From the NCBI GenBank assembly GCA_033060915.1, contig CM065389.1, forward strand, positions 16,499,001 to 16,563,000: 64,000 nt of DNA, in the 5' to 3' direction. Origin of the DNA: Euryodendron excelsum. Its lineage: Eukaryota > Streptophyta > Magnoliopsida > Ericales > Pentaphylacaceae. Positions 48,069 to 59,099 of the stretch are shown here, in pieces; position 1 is the first letter of the stretch, and each line of letters begins with the position of its first letter. Position numbers and translations under genes: made by a program. A model generated the notes under the pieces. The model made no database searches and was not told the origin of the DNA. It saw only the letters and a program-made list of their open reading frames with translations.

Positions 48069-50385
48069 TGACATATTAATTTACAAGCAGTCTAAAGGTG
48101 AACACTTGGGTTATATTCGTTTGGTTTTTGAGACACTTCGCAGTGAAAAGTTGTATGCTAATCTTAAGAAGTGTTCATTCCTATAGACCCATATGCTCTT
48201 CTTAGGATTCATCATTTCTGCGCAAGGTATTGCAGCTGACCCTGATAAGGTCAAATCTATTAAAGAGTGGCTTGTCCCTGCATCCATTTCTGAGATTCGT
48301 AGTTTCCATGGGTTAGCCACTTTCTATAGAAAGTTTATTAAGGGGTTTAGCCCCATTATAGCTCCTATTACTGATTGCATGAAAAAAGGGGAGTTCCACT
48401 TGACGACCACTATATCTAAAGCCTTTGCGGAGATTAAGCAGCAAATGATTCAAGCCCCTGTCTTGCGACACCTTGACTTTTTTAAAGTCTTTGAGGTCAC
48501 TTGTGAGGCGTTAGGGGTAGGTATAGATGGAGTCTTAAGCCAAGAGGGTCATCTTGTAGCGTACTTCAGCGAGAAACTCAATGAGGTTAATAAGAGATAT
48601 TCTACTTATGATAAAAAGTTCTATGCTGTCGTACAAGCATTGTGTTACTGGAGGTATTATTTGTTACCTCAAGAGTTTGTGCTATGATCAGACCATCAGG
48701 CTTTGAAATACCTTCACTCTCAGGGGAAGTTGAGTTCAAAACATGCTAGGTGGGTTGAATTCCTCCAATAGTACATATTTGTTCTTAATCACCGTGCAGG
48801 TATAGAAACAAACTTGCTGCTGCACTCAGTTGAGTCATTTCAGTTTTACAGTCTATGAGTATCCATGTAGTAGGTTTTGATAGGTTGAAGGATGAGTACA
48901 TTACTTGCCCTGATTTTAGTATCATCTTTCAAGGGGTTACGGATGGTGACCATTCTACTTATATTGATTTCATTATTCGCGATGGTTACTTGTTTAGGGG
49001 ATTTAATCTTTGCATTCCTCGCAAGTCACTTAGAGATTTCTTAGTTTGAGAATTGTATGCTGGTGGATTATCTGGGCATTTTGGTAGAGATAAAACCACG
49101 GCCCTAGTTGAGGATAGATTTTACTGGCCATCCTTGAAGAGGGATGTCGCTAGGATTGTCTCTCAGTGTCGCACTTGTCAATTAGCTAAGGCTAAGAAAA
49201 AGAACACTGGATGGTATACACCTTTACCTGTTCCACATACACCTTGGAAAGACCTTGGCATGGATTTTGTCCTTGCGTTGCCTAAAACTGCTCGGCAACT
49301 TTAGTTGTGGTGGATAGGTTTTTCAAAATGGCCCATTTATTTCTTGTAGTAAAACCACTGATGCTTCACATATTGCTAACTTATTTTTTCAGGAAGTTGT
49401 TATACTGCATGGCTTGCCTACTTCCATTGTGTCGGATAGAGATGTTAAGTTTGTCAGTTATTTTTGGAAGACACTTTGGAAATTGTTTGGGACGACTCTA
49501 AAGTTTTCCTCTTCTTTTCATTCCCAAACTGATGGGCAAACTGAGATTGTTAATCGTAGTTTGGGCAATTTGCTTAAGTGTATTGTGAGTGATAAACTGG
49601 GTAATTGGGATTTAGTCTTACCAACTGTAGAGTTTGCTTATAATAATTCGGTCCATCGGTCTACTGGTAAGAGTCCTTTTGAGATTGTTCATAGTTTCTC
49701 CCCTCGCCAGCTCATTGACCTTATTCCTTTACCCCTTAATGCTCACCCTTCTGAATCGGTTACCATCTTTGCTTGACATATTCATGACTTACATGTTGAT
49801 ATTAGGCGAAAAATTACTATGAGTAATGAGAATTATAAACTTGCTGCTAATGTGCATCGTGGGAGGCTAGATTTCAATATTAGAGACTATGGTATGGTTT
49901 GTGTGTGCTCTAAGCGTTATCTTAAGCATTCTTTTAAGAAACTTCATGCTTGAGCCATTGGACCTTTTCGTATCATTCATAAGTTTGGACCTAATGCATA
50001 TTTGCTTGACTTGCCTTGGAATATGACTATTAGTCCTGTTTTTAATGTTGAGGATTTGTTTCCTTATGGAGGCACCTTTGACCCTCCTGCTTTGTCAGAT
50101 TTGTCTATAGGTGGTGTTCCTGCTGCTATTGTGCTAGCATCTTTTTCGCGTCAATCGCCATGTCCACCATCTCATGAGGATCAGATTGTCGATGTTCTTA
50201 AGACAGAAGACATTGCTTCTTCCTGTGGGGGTTATCGTCACTATCTTGTTAGATGGAGGGATCGTCCTCACACTGATGAATCTTGGATTACAGAGGATGA
50301 GTTTTGCTGCCTTCACCTAATATTTCTCGAGCACTACTGTCATCATCTCTCCAGAGAAGAGTTTTTTTCAGCCGGGGAGAATTGA
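48061..50385 (+). pseudogene. truncated pol of the chromovirus element (RT end, RNase H, integrase, chromodomain-like)
   Basis: It begins at the reverse transcriptase active-site region (YFDDILIYKQSK), continues through the RT thumb (LFLGFIISAQGI) and RNase H (KYLHSQGKLS), then an HHCC finger (HFGRDKTTALVEDRFYW, CRTCQLAKAK). The integrase core follows (WKDLGMDFVLALPK; SIVSDRDVKFVSYFWKTLW; DGQTEIVNRSLGN), and a tail resembling a chromodomain (YRHYLVRWRDRPHTDESWI) at about 50230-50290. Stops or frameshifts occur near 48184, 48687, 48857, 49047, 49302 and 49776. The chromodomain-like tail is thought to steer insertion to heterochromatin in intact relatives. Confidence 0.85.
50369..50382 (+). other. 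purine tract before the 3' LTR
   Basis: GCCGGGGAGAAT directly before TGATGGGGATC. It overlaps the end of the pol reading frame. Confidence 0.7.
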
Positions 50386-50693
50386 TGGGGATCAAGAAGG
50401 ACTTTGCACATACAAGCGAAGAAATAAAAATAGCACTAAATAAGGATTTTAATTTTACTTATTGTTTTATTAATAGTTTAAGTTTGTTTAGGACTTTAGA
50501 GTTTTATTTTAGTTGTACCTCTATCTATTTATATAGAGGGTTTGGATACAGATACAAGGAGATTATTATTGAATTGGAAATAGAATACTGTCTTTTTCTC
50601 TCGTGTTCTATCTTCTCTCTTCTCTCTCAGTTCTCTCTTCCCTTTCTTTTCTACCTATTCTCTTTCTTCTTCTCTGGTTACTGTTCAGCATCA
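50383..50693 (+). repeat. 3' LTR of the chromovirus element
   Basis: Starts TGATGGGGATCAAG and ends GTTCAGCATCA. Followed directly by the target duplication AAGTG. Confidence 0.9.
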
Positions 50694-50698
50694 AAGTG

Positions 50699-51193
50699 TT
50701 AATCAACAGTTGGTGGGAAGATTGTTACTGGAAAGTGAATTCTGTTAGTTATGAATTAATGCTTATAATGGACTTTTTGCTGCTGAATCTACACCATCAT
50801 GAGGCATTACCAATAATTGGTATGTGGTGTCCTATGTTACCTGAAAAGTGGAACGGGAACAAAACGTGGTACGCCGCATGTTTTAATATATGGTATGCTA
50901 GGGTAGACTTGTTTAAATTACACTATTATAGTTAAGATACTTTTAGAATAATTTTCTTTAACTATTAGACATTAGAAAAATAAAGTCTATTTTTTTCCAA
51001 ATAAATCACCTGAAAACACATTTTTAGGAGTATTTATGACCCTGTTTTGCATATTGTTATTTCAAAAACTCCATTCTTCCTAAATTTTCGTTCATTATAT
51101 TTGATTTTTTTCCTCGTTAGGTGATCTTTAAAGAAATAAATAAGAAAAAAAGGATGGGATCACATTAGATCTCTAAATTCACCATTTTGGAAT
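50699..51193 (+). other. intron 1 of the TPR gene, part 2
   Basis: Non-coding sequence between the two LTR elements. No TPR exon or repeat recognised. Confidence 0.5.
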
Positions 51194-51198
51194 GTAAG

Positions 51199-51801
51199 TG
51201 TAGGTGGGATTTCTCGGGAAGGCTGGGCCGAGCTCTCAAGCCCAAAGTGGATGAGTCCAAACTTCTTCCTGCAAGACAAAGGGGTTAGAATGGGTTGACC
51301 CTAGGTGGGCCGATCGCACTCCGAAGATTAAGTTAGCAAACTTAATCGAGAAGGATGAATGAAAGTTGTGTATGTCAGGGGTTAATTCTCCATACCTGGC
51401 TCTCGATTCTTCGGGTCTTTATAGAGTTTTTCAGGGAGTGTCTTTTGTCTCGGCCTATCAGCAGGCTCTCATGGTCTGCTGGTTAGGCATCATCATTGAC
51501 GCCACCTAGCTACCTGCAGGGTCTAGCGCACCGTCGTGGGGGATTCCGGCTGACCGGACGTGCACGTCGACGTTTGTGTGGGCGGCCGCTCGTGCATTTA
51601 ATGCAAGTCAACTCCGCATTTAATGCTCTAATACCGCTAGCGGTTTGGGCAAACCGTTCGCTGTCTGGGCTACGCTGGGAGGAGGTCGGCAGTTTGGGCT
51701 GGCCTTCCCTCATAACTGATTTGGGCCCCAGGCAGCCCCAACTTTAATTCGAACAGATTGGGCCTCACCCATTGGGTTGGGCCGGGGGTTATTTCCTCAC
51801 A
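51199..51801 (-). repeat. 3' LTR of the Tat element (left copy)
   Basis: On the plus strand it starts TGTAGGTGGGATTTCTC and ends TTATTTCCTCACA. Same length as the right copy. Confidence 0.95.
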
Positions 51802-51817
51802 ATTGCCCCCCAGCCCT
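51802..51817 (-). other. polypurine tract of the Tat element
   Basis: On the minus strand AGGGCTGGGGGGCAAT directly precedes the LTR start TGTGAGGAAATAACC. It confirms the minus orientation. Confidence 0.8.
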
Positions 51818-51996
51818 TGCGTTGATTCAGCTTCTGAAACGGCCAAGGGTTGTAACGGTTACCCGACCGCACAAACGGCGGGGATTTTAAAAAATCTATT
51901 GATGAGGCGTTATCGAATCGACGGCCGACGTGACGCTTCGGCAGAGCGTCATGATTAACGCCGTTTTCCCGCGTATGAACCGACGGCTTTGGCGTG

Positions 51997-52004
51997 TATA
52001 AAAG
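51997..52004 (+). promoter_or_regulatory. TATA box of the antisense gene
   Basis: TATAAAAG on the plus strand, about 195 bp inside the LTR boundary and 176 bp before the ATG at 52173. Start of transcription would be near 52030. Its position shows the antisense gene may have a promoter independent of the LTRs. Confidence 0.65.
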
Positions 52005-52172
52005 AACGACGCCCTAATCGGTTTTGGGAAGACACTTGCTCTTTTTTTACTTCCCTGCCTCTTGAGTCACGAGGGCGTCGGCTGTTTCGGCACCCAACAC
52101 TGTAAGTGTCCTTCGAGCCCGCAACTCTTTCGCTCTTCACTGTATTTTCTGTGTGTTGACGATTGCCCCCCG

Positions 52173-54245
52173 ATGGCATCCCGTCTTCGTAAAATGTTAG
52201 ATGGTTCATCGGCCCTTGCTTCGTTCATGGCCAGGTTCGAAATCCCAGACGAGATCGGCTTAGAGCTGGTCGACCCTGATGACTTCCGTATGGGCGAGAT
52301 CGAAAAGGGAGTGCCATTTCCGGTCATCGCTATCGTCGAAGGGGGGCTCAGGTTTCCCCTCCACCCTCTTCTTCATAAGTTCATAGTAAAAAGTAATGTG
52401 TCACATTCCCAGTTAGCGTCAAATGTGTATAGGATCTTCTTTGGTATGCTTGAAATAAATCGGCGACTGGGGGTGAACCTGGGCCTTGTCGAACTGGACT
52501 ACTGTTACACCCTTTGCAAAGTCGGAGGTAGTTACAAGGTTTACCTCCGGGTAGTAAAGAAGTCCTTAGAGTTAGTGAAGTGTCTGCCTTCCGCAGGGAA
52601 GGGCGTTGATGATGTAAGGGTTTGGGTAACTGGTCCATGGGAGTTCGGCAATGTTTCCGAGAAGGATAGACCGGCGATTCGGTGCCCTAGGAAGCCCGTT
52701 GAACTAGGTTTGATGCCGATCTTCTCAGACTGTGTTATCAGTTTAAGTTTCAGTCCGCTTCCATATTAACTCTCGAACTTTTTGCAGACACAAGGAAGCG
52801 GTCGAAAGCTCGTGATTGGTTGGTTAACTCTGACGACCTCAACAAGGTCTTGAACTACGTTGGTGAAGGTCGGCTACGATACATAGCTCGGGTAGCACAT
52901 ATCTTGCTCTCCTATCCGCTGCGATACTCGACTTTTACTGCCGAGACTGGAGTCCCCCCGAGTGTACTAGCAAGATTGGCGGACGAAGGTGCCGAAGGGG
53001 ACTTTGAGGAAATCCCTACTGGCATAGCGATCGAGAGGGCGCGCATCCCTACAGGCGTGACAGTTGCGGTTGCTCCACCATTTGCATCGCCTGGTGAAGA
53101 ATGGCAAGAAGAGCGAACCAAATCACACAGTTCGGCATCCACTTCGTCACCATACACCGTACCCGACCGCCGAGTTGAGATTCCCACCCGAACGAGTGAT
53201 TCGAGCCCATCACCCAACGAGATGGACGGCATGAGTCTGAAGGAAAGAATGTTTGCTCTGGCGGGACAGCCGTTGAGGTCGGCCACACCCACTTCTGCCG
53301 AAACTCCTACAGTCGAGCTGGTGGTAGCTCCCGTGGAGGAGGCCCCACCCGTGCAACAGAGGCCGGAGACTCGGCAACAAAGAAAGAGGAGGCCCGATGT
53401 CACTCCAACTCCAGCGCCCAAGAAGCAGAAAGGCAAAGGCGCGGAGGACGAGGTCGGCGAGACTGTGACCATCACTCCGGACATCCTGGGCCGTCCTATG
53501 ACGACAGCAGATTCTATGATCGATCGGCCCGAGGTTACTTTTGGTGTTATGAAGAGCGTCCTTCAGAAAAAGGACACGGCGAAGCTGGGCGAAGCAAGCG
53601 ACTCAGCCATTTTTATGGGCGCTTTTCATGACTCGATACTGGTAAGTCGGCTCTGATTTTTTGATGACTATAGCCTTTTTAGACACTTGTCCTAACAACG
53701 ACCTTCTTCGATTTGTGTAGGGCTGTCTAAACTCCTTGGAGGCGATGGCGCACTTCCGAAAGCTTGCCGAGGTTCACCAGCAACTTATTGAAGAGCACGA
53801 CCGTTTGAAGCTCGAGTGGATCGAAGCGAATAAGGAGCGGATTACCTTCAAGAAACAAGCCGAGCAGGCTTCCGCCGAGCTTTTGCTGACAAAGGCCGAC
53901 TTTGAAAAGAGGGACAGGGATCTCGCCGACCTCGAGAAAAAGTTTGATGTGCAGTTTGTGGATCTGCACAATGCCAATGAGGAGGTGGAGACCCTTAAGG
54001 CTGAGGTGGCCAAGTTGAAGATGGAGGAAGAAGCTATATTGAAGCGGGGTGAAGAGAGAGGAGCCAAGAATTTGGCTCAAGAGATGATGGACCTCAGTCG
54101 CACCATATTCCGACAGGGTTGGAATGGTGCCCTTGTTGTGGTAGAGCTGGATAAGGCCTCCGACGTATGGGGTCTTTGCCCGGACTACTTTGATACTACT
54201 GAGGACGGCGTCGTTTGTCCGAAGAAAGTCCTGGCCAATGTCTAA
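52173..54245 (+). CDS. antisense accessory gene of the Tat element (three exons)
   Basis: It runs opposite to gag-pol. Modelled exons: 52173-52707, 52788-53641 and 53721-54245, phase-consistent over 638 codons. Intron 2 is clear (CTG|GTAAGT...TGTGTAG|GG). For intron 1 the acceptor (TTTGCAG|AC) is clear and the donor (ACTAG|GTTTGA) less so. Exon 1 resembles the 'putative gypsy type transposon' family (GGLRFPLHPLLHKFIVKSN and following). Exon 2 is polar and Pro/Ser/Thr-rich with a basic patch (RQQRKRRPD, KKQKGKG) that could be a nuclear signal. Exon 3 is a long coiled coil (LIEEHDRLKLEWIEANKERI, LADLEKKF, VETLKAEVAKLKMEEEAIL). After the stop the same frame stays open to about 54362. Role unknown; maize Grande and other Tat elements are known to carry antisense ORFs. 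The minus ORF 52912-53484 is a shadow. Confidence 0.7.
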
Positions 54246-54524
54246 TACGCACGGGAGCTTAAGTTAAAAGACGCGGCCGAAGCAGCTGCTGCTGAGAAGG
54301 AGAGGCTTGAAAGTTTGCAGACCGCAGCTGTACCCCTGGAGGATGTGCTAGAGGTTTTTTAAGGGGAAACTGCAGAGCCGGGGGAGAAGTCGGCATAGCT
54401 TTTCTTTCTCTTTCTTCATTTTTGTAGCCATCAATGCCTTTTAATGAGAAAAAACTCGTTTGTTGTTTACTACTGAATCTCCTTTATTTGATTTTGTCGC
54501 TTTAGTCTTAATTTCTTTCTTTAG

Positions 54525-54990
54525 CCTTTTTTGGCCGATCTGTCCAATTTGGACAGGATTGACACTCATCTTTCGTTTTGGCCTTCTTTGGCCGACCTGC
54601 CCAACTTGGACAGGACCAAGTTTTTACACTTGGTTTTCGTTTTGGCCTTTTTTGGCCGACCTGCCGAACTTGGACAGGACCAAGTTTTTACACTTGGTTT
54701 TTGTTGTGGCCTTCTTTAGCCGACCTGCACAACTTGGACAGGACCAAGTTTTTACACTTGGTTTTTGTTTTGGCCTTCTTTGACCGACCTGCCCAACTTG
54801 GACAGGACCAAGTTTTTACACTTGGTTTTCGTTTTGGCCTTCTTTGGCCGACCTGCCCAGGTCGGCCCAACTTGGACAGGACCAAGTTTTTACACTTGGT
54901 TATTGTTTTGGCCTTCTTTGGCCGACCTGCCCAACTTGGACAGGATCAAGTTTTTACATTTGGTTTTTGTTTTGCGCAGGATGGTCAGAG
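54525..54990. repeat. 64-bp minisatellite with hairpin units
   Basis: About seven copies of a roughly 64-bp unit containing GGCCGACCTGCCCAACTTGG and ACCAAGTTTTTACACTTGGT; the latter can fold as a 6-bp stem with an 8-base loop. Unit starts (GACCTGC) lie near 54594, 54658, 54722, 54785, 54849 and 54924; the sixth unit has a small insertion. It lies between the 3' ends of the antisense gene and pol. Open frames here are repeat artefacts. Confidence 0.9.
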
Positions 54991-55070
54991 TGGAGTCGTT
55001 TGAATAACTTCATTTTCATTGATTCTTCAACTGAGCATTATACATTTGTTACAGTGTCTGGGGTTTCATA

Positions 55071-56972
55071 TCACTGGTAGAACTTCCTTAAGTTGGTCGC
55101 ATTCAATGGTCGCGGCAACGGTCGCCCTTCTTCGACGGTCTCCAGTCTGTATGCGCCGATACCGACCTGGGATGTGACCCTGTAGGGGCCTTCCCAATTT
55201 GGGCCGAGCTTTCCATCTGCCGTCTTCTTGGTTGCCCTCAATACTTTTCGTAAAACCAGATCTCCTGGAGCAAAGTTTCTTGGGCGGACCTGCTTGTTGT
55301 AAGAGCGTTTAAGCTGTCGCTGATATTCTGTGAACCTGATCAAGGCGGTTTCCCTTCTTTCTTCGACAAGATCCAGATCTCTTGCAACCGTTTGGTCATT
55401 AACACCGGTGTCAAAAGCTGCCGATCTGATAGTTGGTAGTCCGATCTCCAGGGGGATGACTGCTTCCATCCCATATGCCAAGGAGAACGGCGTTTCACTT
55501 GTGGACCTCCTTGGGGTCGTTCTGTAGGACCACAAGACATTGGGTAGCTCTTCTGTCCACTTCCCCTTGGCTTTTTCAAGACGCTTCTTGACTCCGTTCA
55601 GTATGGTTTTATTTGAGATTTCGGCTTGTCCGTTGCATTGGGGGTAGGCTGGTGTTGAGTAATAATTTCTGATCCCCAATCCTTCGCAAAATGATCTAAA
55701 GATGTTACCATCGAACTGAGTGCCATTATCTGATACAATGGCACGGGGCAACCCGAATCTGGTGACAATGCTTTTCCATACGAACCTTTTGGCATCAATT
55801 TTCCTGATGTTTGACAAAGGTTTCGCTTCTACCCATTTGGTAAAGTAATCGGTGGCCATGATGAGAAACCTTTTGTTGCCCGGAGCCCGAGGCAAAGGTC
55901 CGACAATGTCCAGTCCCCACTGGGCGAAAGGCCACGGACTGGTGATAGTAGCAAGATCTTCGGCTGGCTGGTGGATAATGGGGGAAAACCTCTGACACTT
56001 GTCGCACTTCAGGACATACTGGGCTGCATCCTTCTGCATGTAAGGCCACCAGTATCCCTGTGAGATGGCTCGGTGTGTTATCGATCTTCCGCCGACATGA
56101 CTTCCACATATCCCTTTATGGATTTCGAACAAGACGCTCTGTACTTGGTCCAGATGGACACAGTATAAATAAGGACCTGTAAAGGAACGTCTGTAAAGTT
56201 CCTTACCTGGGGACAACCAATACCTGAGAGATGCATGCTTGATTCGCCGAGCTTCAACCTTATCGTCTGGCAGCTTGTTTGTGTCAAGGTAAGAAATGAT
56301 CGGGTCCATCCATGATGGTCCCAGCTTCTCCGCTGCTAGGGCTTCCTCCTCCTCGCGGAAAATGCTGGGTTTGGCGAGGGTTTCCACGTTGATCGTTCTT
56401 CTCGAACCAGATTTCAGAGTCGTGGCCAGGGTTGCCAAGGCGTTCGCATGTGAGTTGTTATCTCGGCTAATCTGTCGAAACTTGTAGCTTTTAAATTGGC
56501 CGAGCAGTTCCTTGGCCTTTGCCAAGTACAGCGTCATTCTGTCATTCTTCGCGACGTATTCCCCTGTGATTTGATTTACGACAAGTAAGGAGTCCGAATA
56601 TATGACGATTTCGGGAATTCGAAGCTCGATGGCTCGACGTATTCCAGCGAGCAAGGCCTCGTATTTTGATTCATTGTTAGAGGCAGTGAACTCCAGCTTG
56701 ATGGCTTGCTCGATGGTTAGACCATCTGGTGTAACGAGTACGATGCCTGATCCTGCCCCCAAGTCATTGGAAGCTCCGTCCACGTAGAGTTTCCAATGAT
56801 CAGATTGTTCCCAAAGGTCCAGGGGGGGTTCGCGTTGCGGTTGGCCAGTTGCTGGGGTCTGTTCTGCTTCTGGTGCCATCTCGACAGAGAACTCGGCAAT
56901 AAAATCCGCAAGAACCTGCCCCTTGACTGCCGATCTAGGTTGGAACTTGATGTCAAACTTCCCTAATTCCAC
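55071..56972 (-). pseudogene. Tat pol, second part: extra RNase H and integrase
   Basis: An open frame of 633 codons. About residues 50-185 form a second RNase H (HWKLYVDGASNDLGAGSGIV, KYEALLAGIRRA, IYSDSLLVVNQITGEY, HANALATLA), the archaeal-like domain that marks the Tat lineage. Then comes an HHCC finger (GSHVGGRSITHRAISQGYWW, CDKCQRF), and a DDE core (WGLDIVGPLPRAPG; AIVSDNGTQFDGNIFRSF; NGQAEISNKTILNGVKKRLE) with all three acidic residues present. It ends normally at NLRKFYQ. It is separated from the upstream RT-RNase H frame by stops between 56973 and 57030, so the polyprotein is broken. Confidence 0.9.
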
Positions 56973-57026
56973 GACCTATTTTGCAATTCTTCCTGAGAAG
57001 TCGGCTTTCCTCAGAAGAGGTTTGAG

Positions 57027-59039
57027 CTAGTGGTTGGTGAGGACGTTAATGGTGTGAGATCTGAAGTAATGCACCAACTTTCGGGATGCTACTACCAGTG
57101 CGAGTGTCAGCTTTTCGAGGGGTAGGTACCTGCTCTCGGCTCCAAGAAGGGTTTTGCTGACGTAATAGACTGGGAATTGTTGCCGATTTTCTTGCCTGAG
57201 TAGGACCGCGCTGACTGCATGGTCTGACACTGCAAGGTAGAGGAAGAGCTCCTCGTGCTGGACAGGCGTGGAGAGCAGGGGTGGTTTGGTTAGGTAGTTT
57301 TTTAGATCGGCAAGGGCAGAGTCACACTCAGGGGTCCACTCGAACCGTTCCTGTTTCTTTAGGAGCTGGAAGAAGGGTCGGCACCTGTCCGATGAACGGC
57401 TGATGAATCTGTTGAGTGCAGCGGCCATTCCTGTCAATCTCTGAACCTCTTTGGCATTCTTTGGAGCGTGAACGCTCTGAATTGCACTAATCTGCCGGGG
57501 GTCCATTTCAATTCCCCGATGCGTGACCAGGAACCCCAAGAACTTGCCTGAGCCGACCCCGAAGACACATTTTGAAACGTTCAGCCGCATTTTGTAGTCT
57601 TTCAGGATACAGAGTACCTCCTTTAGGTCCGTCAAGTGGGTGTCGCTCAGTTTGCTTTTTACCACCATGTCATCGATGTAGACCTCGACAGTTCTGCCGA
57701 GTTGCGTCTTGAATATCTTTGTGACCAGTCGCTGATATGTGGCTCCGGCGTTCTTCAGGCCAAAGGGCATAACTCTATAGCAGTAAATACCCCTTGGAGT
57801 GATGAAGACCGTTTTCTCTTGGTCGTCGGGGTGAAGTGGGATCTGATGGTATCCACGGTAGGCATTCAGGAAACTCATCCTCCCAAAGCCGGCGGTTGCA
57901 TCCACAAGCTGGTCAATTTTGGGCAGGGGGAATGGATCTTTGGGGCATGTCCTGTTGAGGTCAGTGAAGTCTACACAAACCCTCCATTTGCCGTCCTTAT
58001 TTTTTACTACTACGGTGATTGATAACCAGCTTGAGTAGTTGATCTCTCGAATCGCTCCAGCTTCCAAAAGCTTCTCTGTTTCCTCCAAGACAGCGTCCAC
58101 ATGCTGGGTAGCAGCCCTTCTTCCCTTTTGGATAACAGGTCGGCAATTTGGGTTAACATTAAGGCGATGACAGGCGACGTCGGCGCCTATCCCGGGCATG
58201 TCATAAGGGGTCCAGGCGAATACTTCCAGGAAGTCTGTCAGTAACTTAATGAGGGATTTTTCCTCTTGCTTAGACAAAGAGGTGTCGATGACAAAGTATT
58301 TTTCCCCTTGCCGATCTATGTATATCTTCTTCAGGTCCTCCACAGCTTTATTCTCGGGCGTCTGTCCCACATCATCAATGGTGGGGGTGTCTTCATGCAG
58401 CTCCATCATCTGCACTTTCTCAGATTTTGTCTTGGTCGCACATGCTGTTAGAAAACACCGTTTGGCAGTCACCTGGTCTCCTCTTATCTCGCCAACTCCT
58501 GCTGGGGTCGGAAACCGAAGCAGCTGATGGTATGTGGAGGGAACGGCCTTCATGAGGTGCAACCAGGTTCGTCCCATGATGGCATTGTAGGGGGATGGTA
58601 CGTTAACCACCAGAAATTCGGTTTGTAATGTGATTCCTCCGGCCGTTACAGGAATCGTCACTTTACCCATGGGTCAGACTGGGTCCGAGCTGAAGCCGAC
58701 CAATGGGTTAAGCGATGGTTGGAGGTCGGACTGCTTGAGCCCCAATTGTTTGAACAAGCTGTAGTACATAACTTCAGATGAACTCCCTTGGTCGATGAGC
58801 AATCTTCTAACGTCACAGTCTGTCATTCTTAACGAAACAACTAAGGCATCATTATGGGGGATCTGCACTCCAGCGAGGTCCTCGTCGGTGAAGGAGATGG
58901 ACGCATGGGCATTGCCCACCTTGGCTTTCTTGCTGGGTGGTTGTATCTGCATCACTTCCCTCAGGTGTGCAGCCTTCTGCATCTCGGCTCGGTACCTATG
59001 AGGGTCGATGGTTCCTGATTCGGCCGAACCGTGCAGCAC
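57027..59039 (-). pseudogene. Tat pol, first part: protease, reverse transcriptase, RNase H
   Basis: A protease-like segment (RRLLIDQGSSSEVMYYSLF, about 58780) lies in the frame ending with a TGA at 58674-58676. Directly after that stop the same frame continues for 547 codons (57027-58670): [56 protein letters not shown] and the catalytic [10 protein letters not shown]. RNase H follows ([37 protein letters not shown]) and ends in a TAG at 57027-57029. Active-site residues appear intact, and the faults are isolated nonsense codons. Confidence 0.9.
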
Positions 59040-59099
59040 GTTGATTACCCGAACCGGCCTTACTTCTGGGTTGCTTCCTGCATTCGTGGTTGCTCGGCT

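Larger units (their letters stand above)
45683..50693 (+). mobile_element. chromovirus-type Ty3 retrotransposon, internally deleted
   Basis: Two LTRs of about 304 and 311 bp enclose a primer site, gag, a truncated pol and a purine tract. The element is flanked by AAGTG on both sides (45678-45682 and 50694-50698). Pol order is reverse transcriptase end, RNase H, integrase and a chromodomain-like tail, as in chromoviruses. Protease and most of the reverse transcriptase are missing (junction near 48058), and gag and pol contain stops. It could move only with proteins from another element. Confidence 0.9.

Noticed and set aside
52912..53484. 190-codon minus-strand ORF
   Set aside because: Exact shadow of exon 2 of the antisense gene, whose plus frame has consistent splicing and domain content.
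54460..55080. Leu/Phe/Trp-rich ORFs of up to 141 codons
   Set aside because: They are translations of the 64-bp minisatellite in several frames.
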